NCBI GenBank assembly: GCA_937902315.1
Contig: CALGUG010000033.1
Location: forward strand, 137,166-201,165
DNA length: 64,000 bases
Direction: 5' to 3'
DNA from: an uncultured Chloroflexales bacterium
GTDB taxonomy: Bacteria > Chloroflexota > Chloroflexia > Chloroflexales > Chloroflexaceae
In this document: positions 40,832 through 49,790 of the stretch, piece after piece
How positions within the stretch are numbered: the stretch's first letter is position 1
Layout of the letters: each line of letters begins with the position of its first letter
Program-made: the position numbers and the translations under genes
The notes under the pieces: model-generated
Told to the model about the DNA's origin: nothing
What the model saw: only the letters and a program-made list of their open reading frames with translations
Database searches by the model: none

Positions 40832-42565
40832 TTAGTGGACGACGGCGCCGAATTGCGCTTGGTGCAGGCGGCTGTAGATACCTCCCGATTCCAGCAATTC
40901 CTCGTGTGAACCCTGCTCGCTGATGCCATCTTCGGTCACCACGATAATGCGGTTGGCGTTCTTGATGGTGGCGAGGCGGTGGGCGATCACCAGCGTGGTG
41001 CGGCCTTCGGAAAGCTCGGCCAGCGACTGCTGAATCATTTGCTCGGTCTCGGTGTCGAGCGCCGAGGTCGCCTCGTCGAGAATCAGAATGGGCGGGTTCT
41101 TCAGGAACATTCGCGCGATCGCCAAACGCTGCTTTTGCCCACCAGAGAGCTTCACACCGCGCTCGCCGATCAGGGTGTCCATGCCTTCGGGCAGACCCTG
41201 AATGAATTCGTCGAGGTGAGCGCGCCGCGCTGCCTCCCAGATCTGGCTGTCGCTTGCGTTCAAGTCGCCATAGGCGATGTTGTCGCGGATCGAGCCGAAG
41301 AACAAGAAGACATCTTGTTGCACGATACCGATCTGGCGGCGCAGCGATTGCAGTTTAATGTCGCGAATGTCTTTGCCGTCGACGGTGATTTGACCATCTT
41401 GAACGTCGTAGAAGCGGGGCAGCAAGCTACAGAGCGTGGTTTTGCCAGCGCCCGATGGGCCAACAAACGCGACCGTTTCGCCCGGCTCGATGCTGAGGCT
41501 GACATTCTTCAGAATCGGGCGCTCGGGGTCATAGCCGAAGGAGACGTTGTTGTAGCGAATGCGGCCCGAGAGATGCTGAACCTCTTCGGCGTTGGGGCGG
41601 TCGGCCACCTCTGGCTCGGTATCCATCACTTCGAGGAAGCGCTTGAAGCCCGCGATGCCCTTGGGATAGAGTTCGATCACGGCGTTGATCTTTTCGATAG
41701 GGCGGAAGAGCACGTTGGTCATCAGCAAGAAGGCCACAAACTCACCGACCGACAGCTCGGCGCGGAAGATAAACCAAGCACCGCTGATCAGCACAAACAG
41801 CGAAACAAGGCGCATTAACAGGTAGCTGAGCGATGAGCTCCAAGCCATAATGTTGTAGGCACGCAGTTTGGCGCTACGGAAGCGGGTGTTGTTGTGGGCG
41901 AACAGCTTCTTCTCGTATTCTTCGTTGGCGAAGGCTTGTACCACGCGCATACCGCCGATGTTGTCTTCGACACGGGCATTGAACTCCGCGATCTCGCTGT
42001 ACATTTGGCGGAAGGCGCGGGTCATGCGGGCGTTGAAGTAGAGCCCCAGCCAGATCAAGAAGGGCACGATCGCGAAGGTCATCAGCGCCAAGGTGGTGTG
42101 AATGTTGAGCATGATCACAAAGGCTGCGATCAGGGTCATAAGCGCGATCACTACATCTTCGGGGCCGTGGTGGGCCACTTCGCCCAGATCGAAGAGGTCG
42201 TTCGAAATGCGCGACATCAGGTGGCCGGTTTTGTTGTTATCGAAGAAGCGGAACGAGAGCTTCTGTAAGTGGTTGAACAGCAGACGGCGCATGTCGGTTT
42301 CGATGTTGATGCCGAGCATGTGGCCCCAATAGTTCACCACAAATTGCATCACTGCGGTGAGACAGTAGATCACCAGCAGCGCTATACAGGCCCCAACGAT
42401 CAGTGCCCAGTTGTTGGTGGGCAACAGCTCATCGACAACATTGTTGACAAAGATCGGGAATGAAAGCTCTAAAACCGCTGCGAAGACAGCGCAGAAGAAG
42501 TCTAGAATAAACAGCTTTTTATAAGGCTGGTAATAGACCGCAAAACGCTTTAAGACAGTCCACAT
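40832..42565 (-). CDS. ABC exporter (MsbA/YknU-like), fused permease and ATPase
   Basis: 577 residues. The N-terminal half is a six-helix type I exporter membrane domain. The C-terminal half is the ATPase: Walker A GPSGAGKTT, the Q-loop in IGIVQQDVFLFFG, the signature LSGGQKQR, Walker B PILILDEATSALD, and the switch His in VIAHRL. It probably works as a homodimer (or with an unseen partner) exporting lipids, drugs or peptides. The substrate is unknown. The AraC gene diverges from it about 207 bases away and could regulate it (inference). Confidence 0.94.
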   Translation of the reverse strand: MWTVLKRFAVYYQPYKKLFILDFFCAVFAAVLELSFPIFVNNVVDELLPTNNWALIVGACIALLVIYCLTAVMQFVVNYWGHMLGINIETDMRRLLFNHLQKLSFRFFDNNKTGHLMSRISNDLFDLGEVAHHGPEDVVIALMTLIAAFVIMLNIHTTLALMTFAIVPFLIWLGLYFNARMTRAFRQMYSEIAEFNARVEDNIGGMRVVQAFANEEYEKKLFAHNNTRFRSAKLRAYNIMAWSSSLSYLLMRLVSLFVLISGAWFIFRAELSVGEFVAFLLMTNVLFRPIEKINAVIELYPKGIAGFKRFLEVMDTEPEVADRPNAEEVQHLSGRIRYNNVSFGYDPERPILKNVSLSIEPGETVAFVGPSGAGKTTLCSLLPRFYDVQDGQITVDGKDIRDIKLQSLRRQIGIVQQDVFLFFGSIRDNIAYGDLNASDSQIWEAARRAHLDEFIQGLPEGMDTLIGERGVKLSGGQKQRLAIARMFLKNPPILILDEATSALDTETEQMIQQSLAELSEGRTTLVIAHRLATIKNANRIIVVTEDGISEQGSHEELLESGGIYSRLHQAQFGAVVH

Positions 42566-42772
42566 CGAACACGATATCCTTTCTCAAACTGCAATTCCGC
42601 TTAATGGTGAGAAAAATGAGCGCAATAAGCTAAGCTTTCGTCACGTAATGGTGCTGATTGGCGACATTGTGATAGAGTATAACAGTGGAGCCGCTAGAGT
42701 GAAATGGAGAAAAGTAGAAAGCTTATGTGATTCTAGCTTGAAAGATTGTGAAGGAAGGTACGATTTCTAGCC

Positions 42773-43666
42773 GTGAGCCGCCGCGAAGAGATTTATTACG
42801 TCTATTTAGATAAAAACAATGCTATTCCTTTCTTTATCGAAATCGAGAAAGATTGGAGCCAACAAAGTACATCTCGTCCTCATCGCCACGCCTACCACGA
42901 GATCATCTGGGTGCGCGCGGGCACTGGAATGCACCTGATCGATGGCCGCCCTGTGCAGATCGTGCCCAATAGCGTCAGCTTGATCGCCCAAGGTCAAGTG
43001 CACGCCTTTCTCGAGGCAGACCAGATCCAGGGCTATACGATGGGCTTTGACGACAGCTTTTTAAGCTCAGAGAGCACATCGGCGTCGCTCAGCTTTCGCA
43101 CTATGTTCAACTATCTCTACGAGCAGCAGACCTTTGCAATACCCGACGACGAGCAGCAGATCGGCGACCGTTTGCTAGAACTGATTGTGCACGAGTTTCT
43201 GGTGGCCCAAAAGTCGGAGTCGTATACTGTCTTGCGCCATTTGGTGTGTGCTTTTTTGGCCCAGATCGAGCGTATTCAGCGCCTCTCGCAGCGCCAGCGC
43301 ATCGCAATCACCAGCTCGCAAGAGCAGATCTATCACGCCTTTCTGCAACTGCTCGAAGAGCACGTCTGCCATCAGCACTCGGTGAGCTTTTACGCTCACG
43401 CGCTCAATCGCAGCCCTGCTCAGCTCAATCAGATTTTGCAAGAGATGGTGGCGAAAACCACTAAACGTATGATTTTAGAGCGCTTGATACTCGAAGCGCG
43501 TCGAAAACTGCAATTTACCGATCTTTCTGTGAAAGAAGTAGCGGCTTCATTAGGTTTCCGCGATCAATTTCATTTCAGCAAATTATTTAAGCAAGAGATC
43601 GGCTTTACTCCTTTAGAATATCGCGAGCAAACCCAAAAAGGTATTATATCCATTAAAAATTGCTGA
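42773..43666 (+). CDS. AraC family transcriptional regulator
   Basis: 297 residues, GTG start at 42773 with AAGGAAGG upstream. An N-terminal cupin-like sensor has RPHRHAYHEIIWVRAGTGMHLIDG and NSVSLIAQGQVHAF. The C-terminal double HTH has SVSFYAHALNRSPAQLNQILQEMVAKTTKRMILERLILEARR and SVKEVAASLGFRDQFHFSKLFKQEIGFTPLEYR. It lies between a divergent ABC exporter and serC, either of which might be its target. Confidence 0.92.
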   Translation: MSRREEIYYVYLDKNNAIPFFIEIEKDWSQQSTSRPHRHAYHEIIWVRAGTGMHLIDGRPVQIVPNSVSLIAQGQVHAFLEADQIQGYTMGFDDSFLSSESTSASLSFRTMFNYLYEQQTFAIPDDEQQIGDRLLELIVHEFLVAQKSESYTVLRHLVCAFLAQIERIQRLSQRQRIAITSSQEQIYHAFLQLLEEHVCHQHSVSFYAHALNRSPAQLNQILQEMVAKTTKRMILERLILEARRKLQFTDLSVKEVAASLGFRDQFHFSKLFKQEIGFTPLEYREQTQKGIISIKNC

Positions 43667-43695
43667 TTGTCTCTATACAGCTTAGCGCTTTTCGG

Positions 43696-43701
43696 TATAA
43701 T
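43696..43701 (+). promoter_or_regulatory. -10 element upstream of serC
   Basis: TATAAT 38 bases before the serC start. No convincing -35 at proper spacing. Confidence 0.35.
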
Positions 43702-43738
43702 GCTGATGGTCTGATCGTTTACGTGAAACGGAATCGCA

Positions 43739-44827
43739 ATGACAAACAAAGTCTATAACTTCAACCCCGGTCCGGCGATTTTGCCGCGCGAGGTTTTACA
43801 ACAAGCTCAGGCAGAGCTGCTTGATTATCGAGGCACGGGCATCTCGGTGCTCGAGATGAGCCATCGCTCGAAGGAGTTCGAGGCGATCAATAGCGAGGCC
43901 GCTGCCCTTTTGAGCGAGCTTTTGGGCCTTGGCGCTGGCTGGAAGGTGATCTTTATGCAAGGCGGCGCAAGCAGCCAGTTCGCGGCCGTTCCGCTCAACC
44001 TGCTGAGCGAAGGCACGGTCGCCAACTATGTGCTAACCGGCGTCTGGTCAGAGAAAGCCTACGAAGAAGCCCAGAAATTCGGCCAAGTGCATGTGGCGGC
44101 CAGCAGCGCCGACACAGGCCACAAGCGCATTCCCAAGCCAGAAGAGATCAAGCTCAGCGCCAACCCCGCCTACCTCCACCTCACCAGCAACAACACCATC
44201 TATGGCACCCAATGGCAAGCATTGCCCAGCTTCGGCGACGTGCCGGTAGTGGTCGATATGAGCAGTGATATTTTGGGCCGCCCGATCGACGCCAGCAACT
44301 TGGCCTTGATTTACGGCGGCGCGCAGAAGAACCTCGGCCCGGCCGGTGTGACAGTGGTGGCGATTCGCGAAGAGCTGCTGGGCCGCGCACCCCAGAGTGT
44401 GCCGACCATGCTGAACTACGCGACCCACGCCAAGGCCGATTCGCTCTACAACACGCCGCCGACCTTCGGCGTTTACCTCTTGAACTTGGTGCTGCACTGG
44501 GTCAAGAACATGGGCGGTGTCGAAGCGTTCTACGCTCGCAACCAGCGCAAAGCCAAGCTGGTCTACGATGTGATCGACGCCTACGCTGGCTTCTACGACG
44601 GTCACGCCGAGCCAGAGAGCCGCTCGCTGATGAACGTTGTCTTCCGCCTGCCCAACGCCGAGCTCGAGAAAGAGTTCTTGGACGATTGCAAGGCGAACGG
44701 CTTTATCGGCCTCAAGGGCCACCGTCTGGCAGGCGGCATTCGTGTGTCGCTCTACAACGCCATGGATGAGGAAGGCCCGCGCGTCTTGGCCGACTTTATG
44801 CACGAGTTTGTGCGCAAACACGGCTAG
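43739..44827 (+). CDS. serC: Phosphoserine aminotransferase
   Basis: 362 residues. A PLP enzyme converting 3-phosphohydroxypyruvate and glutamate to phosphoserine in serine synthesis. NFNPGPAILPREVL at the N-terminus, MSHRSKEFEAI, MQGGASSQFAAVPLNL, TSNNTIYGTQW and the PLP-lysine segment YGGAQKNLGPAGVTV are diagnostic. The C-terminal KGHRLAGGIRVSLYNAM completes the family pattern. A queuosine-salvage gene follows after 65 bases, with a small stem-loop between. Confidence 0.96.
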   Translation: MTNKVYNFNPGPAILPREVLQQAQAELLDYRGTGISVLEMSHRSKEFEAINSEAAALLSELLGLGAGWKVIFMQGGASSQFAAVPLNLLSEGTVANYVLTGVWSEKAYEEAQKFGQVHVAASSADTGHKRIPKPEEIKLSANPAYLHLTSNNTIYGTQWQALPSFGDVPVVVDMSSDILGRPIDASNLALIYGGAQKNLGPAGVTVVAIREELLGRAPQSVPTMLNYATHAKADSLYNTPPTFGVYLLNLVLHWVKNMGGVEAFYARNQRKAKLVYDVIDAYAGFYDGHAEPESRSLMNVVFRLPNAELEKEFLDDCKANGFIGLKGHRLAGGIRVSLYNAMDEEGPRVLADFMHEFVRKHG

Positions 44828-44842
44828 CTTGTGTGGCAGTAA

Positions 44843-44869
44843 GAGCCGCGCTCGTTGTGGGTGCGGCTC
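44843..44869 (+). other. Stem-loop between serC and the queuosine salvage gene
   Basis: GAGCCGC / GCGGCTC, 7 bp with a 13-base loop and no T-run. Confidence 0.4.
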
Positions 44870-44892
44870 GCCCTGTGTAAGGAGCGCTAGCG

Positions 44893-45852
44893 ATGGCATC
44901 CTTGTTTGATGAGATCCGGGCCGCCTGTGCGGAGGTCGCGCGGCGCGCTCGCTCGGTGCAGATCGTCGAAGAGCGGATCGCCGACTACGGGGCCGCCTTG
45001 CCTCTGCACGAAACGGTCGCGCCCGAACACGATGCTGCGACCCACTACCTTGGCCAGGGTGACGATACGCTGGCTTTCTTCCTGACCCTCGACAGCATCA
45101 ACTTCGGCTCGGGCTACTTCCCCCACCTGCGCAAGCGCCCGGGCATGTCGGGCTATTTCACGATCGCCTCCTCGCTCAACGACTACTACCGCGCCCACGG
45201 CCCGCTCTCGGCCCAGCAACTCAGCCAGCTGACTACGAACGATTGCGCCGAGCTGTTCGGCCAAACTCCGCTGCAGCCGCCCATCGACGAGCTGATGGGC
45301 TTCTTCGCCCAAGCGCTCAACGATCTGGGCAACCTGCTCTTAGCCGAGTACGGCGGCAGCTTTCGGGCCTTGGTCGATGCCGCGCAGGGTTCGGGCGAGC
45401 GTTTGGCTCGCATCCTGAGTTGCATGCCGCTCTTCCGCGACGAGGCCGAGTACGACGGACTGCGCGTGCCGATCTACAAACGGGCTCAGATCGTGGTGGC
45501 CGATATCGCGCTGGCCTTCAACAACCAAGGGCCGGGCGCCTTTTACGATCTCGATGAGCTGACGATCTTCGCCGACAACTTGGTGCCGCACGTGCTGCGC
45601 CACGATGGCATTTTGCGCTATAGCGACGAGCTGGCCGCGCGCATCGAGCGCGAAGAGCTGATCGAAGCTGGATCGCCCGAAGAGGTTGAACTGCGGGCCT
45701 GTGCTCTGCACGCGGTCGAACTGATCAGCGCCTCCTTGCGTCAACAAGGCCACGACATCAAGCCGCGCCAGCTCGACTATCTGCTCTGGAACCGCGGCCA
45801 GCGTTACAAGGAGGGCAAGCCGCGCCACCGCAGCCGCAGCGTCTTCTATTGA
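44893..45852 (+). CDS. Queuosine 5'-phosphate N-glycosylase/hydrolase (Qng1, DUF2419)
   Basis: 319 residues. The family releases queuine from queuosine 5'-phosphate so that it can be re-inserted in tRNA. Family features are FFLTLDSINFGSGYFPHLRK near residue 60-80, FADNLVPHVLRHDGILRYSDEL (substrate-binding Asp/His/Arg) and the C-terminal DYLLWNRGQRYKEGKPRHRSRSVFY. The start at 44893 follows AAGGAG by 8 bases. The structure of a Sphaerobacter (Chloroflexota) homologue is known, consistent with the phylum. It combines functionally with tgt at 35654-36850. Confidence 0.9.
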   Translation: MASLFDEIRAACAEVARRARSVQIVEERIADYGAALPLHETVAPEHDAATHYLGQGDDTLAFFLTLDSINFGSGYFPHLRKRPGMSGYFTIASSLNDYYRAHGPLSAQQLSQLTTNDCAELFGQTPLQPPIDELMGFFAQALNDLGNLLLAEYGGSFRALVDAAQGSGERLARILSCMPLFRDEAEYDGLRVPIYKRAQIVVADIALAFNNQGPGAFYDLDELTIFADNLVPHVLRHDGILRYSDELAARIEREELIEAGSPEEVELRACALHAVELISASLRQQGHDIKPRQLDYLLWNRGQRYKEGKPRHRSRSVFY

Positions 45853-45878
45853 TCGTCTGCTTCAATGTTTGTAGCTCA

Positions 45879-45938
45879 GGCGCTGAGTGCCCTCGCTCCT
45901 ATTCGTTCCTGACCGCGTCCGCCTACGGCTACCAACAT
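45879..45938 (+). repeat. Dispersed repeat family A, copy 10
   Basis: Core at 45915-45936. The 5' GGCGG end is degraded (AGGCGCTG). Confidence 0.65.
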
Positions 45939-46028
45939 CCTGCCCTTTAACAAGATGTGCTATTTGCCCGTCAGACGCGACTGCTCGAAGACGAGAAACT
46001 CAGCGATGAAGCTAACAAACTGTTTTTG

Positions 46029-48434
46029 TTATTGGGCGGCTCGATAGCGGTAGAGCAGCAGGCGCAGGGCGTTAAAGACCACCACCAAGGTGCTGCCCTC
46101 GTGCAGAACCACCGCCCAGCTCAGCTCGACCAAGCCCGTGACCGAGGTGAGCAGTAGCAGGCCGATCACACCCAGCGAGATCACCAAGTTTTGGCGAATG
46201 ATCGAGCGGGCGGCGCGGCTTAGACCGACGGCAAAGGGCAGTTTGCCCAGATCGTCCCCCATCAGGGCGACGTCGGCGCTTTCGAGCGCTACCGCCGTAC
46301 CCGCGCCGCCCATGGCGATTCCGACGGTGGCAGTGGCCAGCGCCGGAGCATCGTTGACGCCGTCGCCCGTCATTGCGATCGCGCCGTAGCGCTGCGCCAG
46401 CTCTTTGATCGCGTCGAGTTTCTGTTCGGGCAGCAGCTCGGCTCGCACATCGTCGAGGCCAACTTCACCAGCTATACGCTGGGCTACGGCACGGTTATCG
46501 CCCGTCAGCATCACCAAATGCTGTACGCCTAAGCGACTCAACTCTTGCATAGTGTGTTTGGCATTGGGGCGCAGGCTATCGGCCAGACCCAACAAGCCGA
46601 GCACTTGGCCATCGTAGCCGATCAGCATGGTGCTGCGACCCTTGGCCTTGAGCTGTTCGAGGCCTTCAAGCAGGGCCGCATCCGGCTGGTAGTCCTGTTC
46701 GCTGAGCAAGCCGAGCGAACCGATGATGGCGGCTTTGCCGTCGACCTGACCGCGCAGACCTTTGCCAGCGATGTTCTCGATGGTGGCGCTCGGCAGGAGT
46801 TCGAGCGAGCGCTCTTGGGCGGCCCGAATCACAGCTTGGGCCAGCGGGTGGCTCGACTGCTGTTCCAGAGTCGCCGCGATCTGCAGCAGCCGATCAGGGT
46901 CAATACCCGCCAGCGGCTCGATTTCGGTCACCTGGAAGCGCCCTTCGGTGAGGGTGCCGGTTTTGTCGAAGGCCATGGCGTTTAGTGCGCCCAAGTTTTC
47001 CAGATGCACGCCGCCTTTGATCAACACACCGTTGCGGGCTGCTTGGGCGATGCCCGCCAAGACGGCGGCGGGTGTGCCGACCGCCAGCGCACAGGGCGAG
47101 GCGGCCACCAAGAGTAGCATGGCGCGGTAGAAACTCTCGCGCAGCGGCATCCAACCCACCAGCGGTGGCAGGGCGATCAGCAGCAGACAGGCGATCAGCA
47201 CGGCCGGAACGAACCAGCGCGTAAAGCGTTGGGTGAAGGCTTGGGTCGGGCTTTGTTGACTCTGGGCCTCGGCCACCAGCTTCATCACACGGCTGAGAGT
47301 GTTGTCACGCGCGAGCTGGCCGACCGTAATTTCGAGCGCGCCCTCTTGGTTGATGCTGCCCGCAAAGACTTGATCGCCCAGGCTTTTGCGCAGCGGAACG
47401 CTCTCGCCCGTGATCGGGCTTTGATCGACCATGCTCTCGCCGTTAGCGACCTCGCCATCGACGGGGATGCGGTCGCCGGGGCGCACCAAGACCAGATCAC
47501 CGATCTGCACTGCTTCGACCGCGATCTCTTTGATTTCGTTGCCTTGGCGCACCCGCGCTGTGCGTGGCATCAGCTCGCCGAGGGCATTGACGGCGTTGCG
47601 GGCGCGGTCGAGCGCGTAGTGCTCGCCTGCGTGCCCCAGCGCGAAGAGGAAGAGCAGAAAGGCTCCTTCACCGAATTCGCCCAAGATGGCCGCACCGATC
47701 GCCGCTGCCAACATCAACACGTCGGTGTCGAACTTGCCGCGCAGCAGGCCGGGCAGGGCGTGGGTCGCGATGTCGTAGCCGCCCGCGATGCCCGCCGCGA
47801 TATAGAGGCCGATCGCGAGGCCAGCGGGCATGCCCAAGAAGCTCTCGCCCAGCCAAGCGATCAGCAGGAGCAGACCAGCCAGCCCTACCAGCAGCAGCGT
47901 CCAGCGCTCTTGCAGCCAGTGAGGCAGAAAGGCGGGCGCGCTACCGTGCTCGTGGCCGTGCTCGTGTTCGTGTGCGTCCTGAGCTGGCGCCGCCCTCAGC
48001 TCGCGCGCGCCAAGCTGGGCCATCAGGCGCGTGATATGCTCGCGCTGCAGGCTTTGGCGATCGTAGGCCACGCTGACTAAGCCCGCAGCATAGTTGACCG
48101 AGCAGTGTAGCATGCCTGGCAGCTTTTGCAGCTCTTGGGCCACGCTCTCGGCGGCGTCGGCGGCATCGAGGCCAACGAATGGAATGCTTTCGTGTGTGTA
48201 GCGCTGGCTGACAGACGCTCCGGTCTCGTTGACGATTCGCTTGAGCCGATTGAGCGGCAGAAGATTGGGGTCGTAGTGGACGCAGAGTTGAGCCTCTTGA
48301 GGCGCCGTTACGATATGGGCTTGGCTGATGCCCTTCACTTCTTTAAGACGCTGGGTTAGTTGCGAAACACAGCTATCTTGGGCTTGAATCGTCGGTAAAA
48401 CGAGTTCAAGATCGAGTCGGAGGCTGCTGTTCAT
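46029..48434 (-). CDS. P1B-4-type heavy-metal-transporting ATPase
   Basis: 801 residues. Catalytic Asp490 in DKTGTLTEG, TGES at about 342-345, and MTGDGVNDAPA. The metal-site signatures SPC (446-448) in the sixth helix and HEGST near residue 780 in the last helices define the P1B-4 group (cobalt, zinc or ferrous iron efflux). The N-terminus holds two HMA-like folds (about 8-80 and 85-145) without CxxC, so they probably cannot bind metal the usual way. They are followed by a histidine-rich stretch HEHEHGHEHG (155-164) that could. No regulator gene is adjacent. Confidence 0.93.
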   Translation of the reverse strand: MNSSLRLDLELVLPTIQAQDSCVSQLTQRLKEVKGISQAHIVTAPQEAQLCVHYDPNLLPLNRLKRIVNETGASVSQRYTHESIPFVGLDAADAAESVAQELQKLPGMLHCSVNYAAGLVSVAYDRQSLQREHITRLMAQLGARELRAAPAQDAHEHEHGHEHGSAPAFLPHWLQERWTLLLVGLAGLLLLIAWLGESFLGMPAGLAIGLYIAAGIAGGYDIATHALPGLLRGKFDTDVLMLAAAIGAAILGEFGEGAFLLFLFALGHAGEHYALDRARNAVNALGELMPRTARVRQGNEIKEIAVEAVQIGDLVLVRPGDRIPVDGEVANGESMVDQSPITGESVPLRKSLGDQVFAGSINQEGALEITVGQLARDNTLSRVMKLVAEAQSQQSPTQAFTQRFTRWFVPAVLIACLLLIALPPLVGWMPLRESFYRAMLLLVAASPCALAVGTPAAVLAGIAQAARNGVLIKGGVHLENLGALNAMAFDKTGTLTEGRFQVTEIEPLAGIDPDRLLQIAATLEQQSSHPLAQAVIRAAQERSLELLPSATIENIAGKGLRGQVDGKAAIIGSLGLLSEQDYQPDAALLEGLEQLKAKGRSTMLIGYDGQVLGLLGLADSLRPNAKHTMQELSRLGVQHLVMLTGDNRAVAQRIAGEVGLDDVRAELLPEQKLDAIKELAQRYGAIAMTGDGVNDAPALATATVGIAMGGAGTAVALESADVALMGDDLGKLPFAVGLSRAARSIIRQNLVISLGVIGLLLLTSVTGLVELSWAVVLHEGSTLVVVFNALRLLLYRYRAAQ

Positions 48435-48620
48435 GCTGTCACGCTTTCGTTCAAAAAGCTATTCTTCAAGCTTGCTGCTTGTACTCTACACCTTCGATTC
48501 GAGTTGAAGGTCAACTCCTTCGTTAGACCGATCTGCTCTAGGACTTTGTTCGTAGAAGCGCAATGTGGGATCTCGCTATAATGTTTGTTGTGGCACGTTT
48601 ATGATATGAATGAGGCTGCC

Positions 48621-49118
48621 ATGAACCTAGAAACCTTACGGGAGCTCTTTGATTACAATAGTTGGGCCAACGAACGGATTTTAGTGCGTGTGCGAGAATT
48701 GTCTCCTGAACAGTTGCACCAGCCTACCGATTTTAGCTACCCGAGCCTGTTCAAAACCCTCGTACATATCATGAGCGCAGAGTGGCTTTGGCGTCAGCGT
48801 ATGCAGTTCGGCGTTTCGCCCGAGCGCATGCACACCGCCGAAGATTTTCGCGATCTAGCCAGCCTCGAAGCCGCATGGCAGCAGAATACTCAAGAGCTGA
48901 TGGCCTATCTTGCTACGCTGACTGAACGTGACCTACAGTCGAAGTTTTCGTATCGCAACCTTGAGCAACAGGATTGTACCAACCTGCTTTGGGAATCTTT
49001 GTTGCACCTTGTGATGCATGGCATGCAGCACCGCAGCGAGTGTGCCGCCATGCTGACTAGTTTGGGCCATTCGCCTGGCGATATCGATTTTATTGTCTTT
49101 GTAAGAAAGCGAGTGTAG
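48621..49118 (+). CDS. DinB family protein
   Basis: 165 residues. A four-helix DinB/YfiT-like metalloenzyme superfamily fold, with the three-histidine metal site seen in KTLVHIMSAEWLW and LLHLVMHGMQHRSECAAML. Family members include thiol-S-transferases and DNA-damage-induced proteins. The start ATG at 48621 follows GAGG; ATGs at 48585 and 48606 lack such a site. TATAAT at 48578-48583 is a possible -10. Specific role unknown. Confidence 0.88.
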   Translation: MNLETLRELFDYNSWANERILVRVRELSPEQLHQPTDFSYPSLFKTLVHIMSAEWLWRQRMQFGVSPERMHTAEDFRDLASLEAAWQQNTQELMAYLATLTERDLQSKFSYRNLEQQDCTNLLWESLLHLVMHGMQHRSECAAMLTSLGHSPGDIDFIVFVRKRV

Positions 49119-49186
49119 GGTCGTTTAGGCGCGCTGAGATGACATATAGCGTATTTGAGTATTTGCTCAAATGATATACTGGCTTG

Positions 49187-49215
49187 TTGCGAAGCCGCTG
49201 CAAGTCATGTACAAT
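49187..49215 (+). promoter_or_regulatory. Promoter of the FmdB zinc-ribbon gene
   Basis: TTGCGA (49187-49192), 17 bases, TACAAT (49210-49215). An inverted repeat ATTTGAG/CTCAAAT lies upstream at 49153-49172. Confidence 0.55.
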
Positions 49216-49269
49216 AAGGCAAATAACAACGTCATACATCATATTTGAGATAGAGGAGGTCGCGCACTT

Positions 49270-49581
49270 ATGCCGACGTACGTCTATGCATGCGATGCTT
49301 GTGGGAAGCAATTTGAGAAAAGCCAGAGTTTCAAGGAAGATCCTTTAACTAGTTGTATTCTTTGTCACGAGGATGGTAAAGTCCACCGTGTGCTTCAGCC
49401 TGTAGGTATCGTATTTAAGGGATCGGGTTGGTATATTAACGATAGCCGCAAAACTGATACCTCGGTAAGCCCGGCGAGCAGTTCAAAGAACGGTACAAAG
49501 AGCGAAAACGGTACAGGTTCAGAGAGTTCGATAGATTCTAAGGCAGACTCGATTGCAAGTACAACTTTCCCAGACGACTAA
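49270..49581 (+). CDS. FmdB family zinc-ribbon protein
   Basis: 103 residues. The N-terminal zinc ribbon PTYVYACDACGKQFEKSQSF with two cysteine pairs (CDAC and CILC) and GIVFKGSGWYINDSRK is the standard FmdB putative regulatory protein. The last ~40 residues are low-complexity Ser/Lys/Thr/Asp and probably disordered. The ribosome site GAGGAGG is at 49254-49260. Function of the family is unclear. Confidence 0.9.
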   Translation: MPTYVYACDACGKQFEKSQSFKEDPLTSCILCHEDGKVHRVLQPVGIVFKGSGWYINDSRKTDTSVSPASSSKNGTKSENGTGSESSIDSKADSIASTTFPDD

Positions 49582-49600
49582 ACTTCGCCAACAGCGAAGT
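49582..49600 (+). terminator. Small hairpin after the FmdB gene
   Basis: ACTTCGC / GCGAAGT, 7 bp, 5-base loop, directly after the stop. No T-run. Confidence 0.4.
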
Positions 49601-49707
49601 CTGAATGTCCAAGGTAGGGCAACTCGTACGCGTACTTTTGTGGGGCTGTGTGCCTCTCAGTTGTGGCGGGCTTGTAGTGCATGTCCCGAAACGAAAGCAT
49701 GTTGTTA

Positions 49708-49734
49708 GGGGTATCGTAGTCTCTACGGTACCCC
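49708..49734 (+). promoter_or_regulatory. Stem-loop in the leader of cysE
   Basis: GGGGTATCGTA / TACGGTACCCC, 11 pairs with one G-U, 5-base loop, 57 bases before cysE. GTTCCCC follows, so it is not a normal intrinsic terminator. Possible leader regulation; not demonstrated. Confidence 0.35.
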
Positions 49735-49790
49735 GTTCCCCAACACTACGTTTCTACCGCCTACGCTAGGTCACGACGGGAGGTATTTTT

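Noticed and set aside
49604..49719. Cysteine or serine leader peptide before cysE
   Set aside because: Candidate ORFs (from 49604 with two Cys codons; from 49681 with three Ser codons) lack ribosome sites and a U-run terminator, so only the hairpin is reported.
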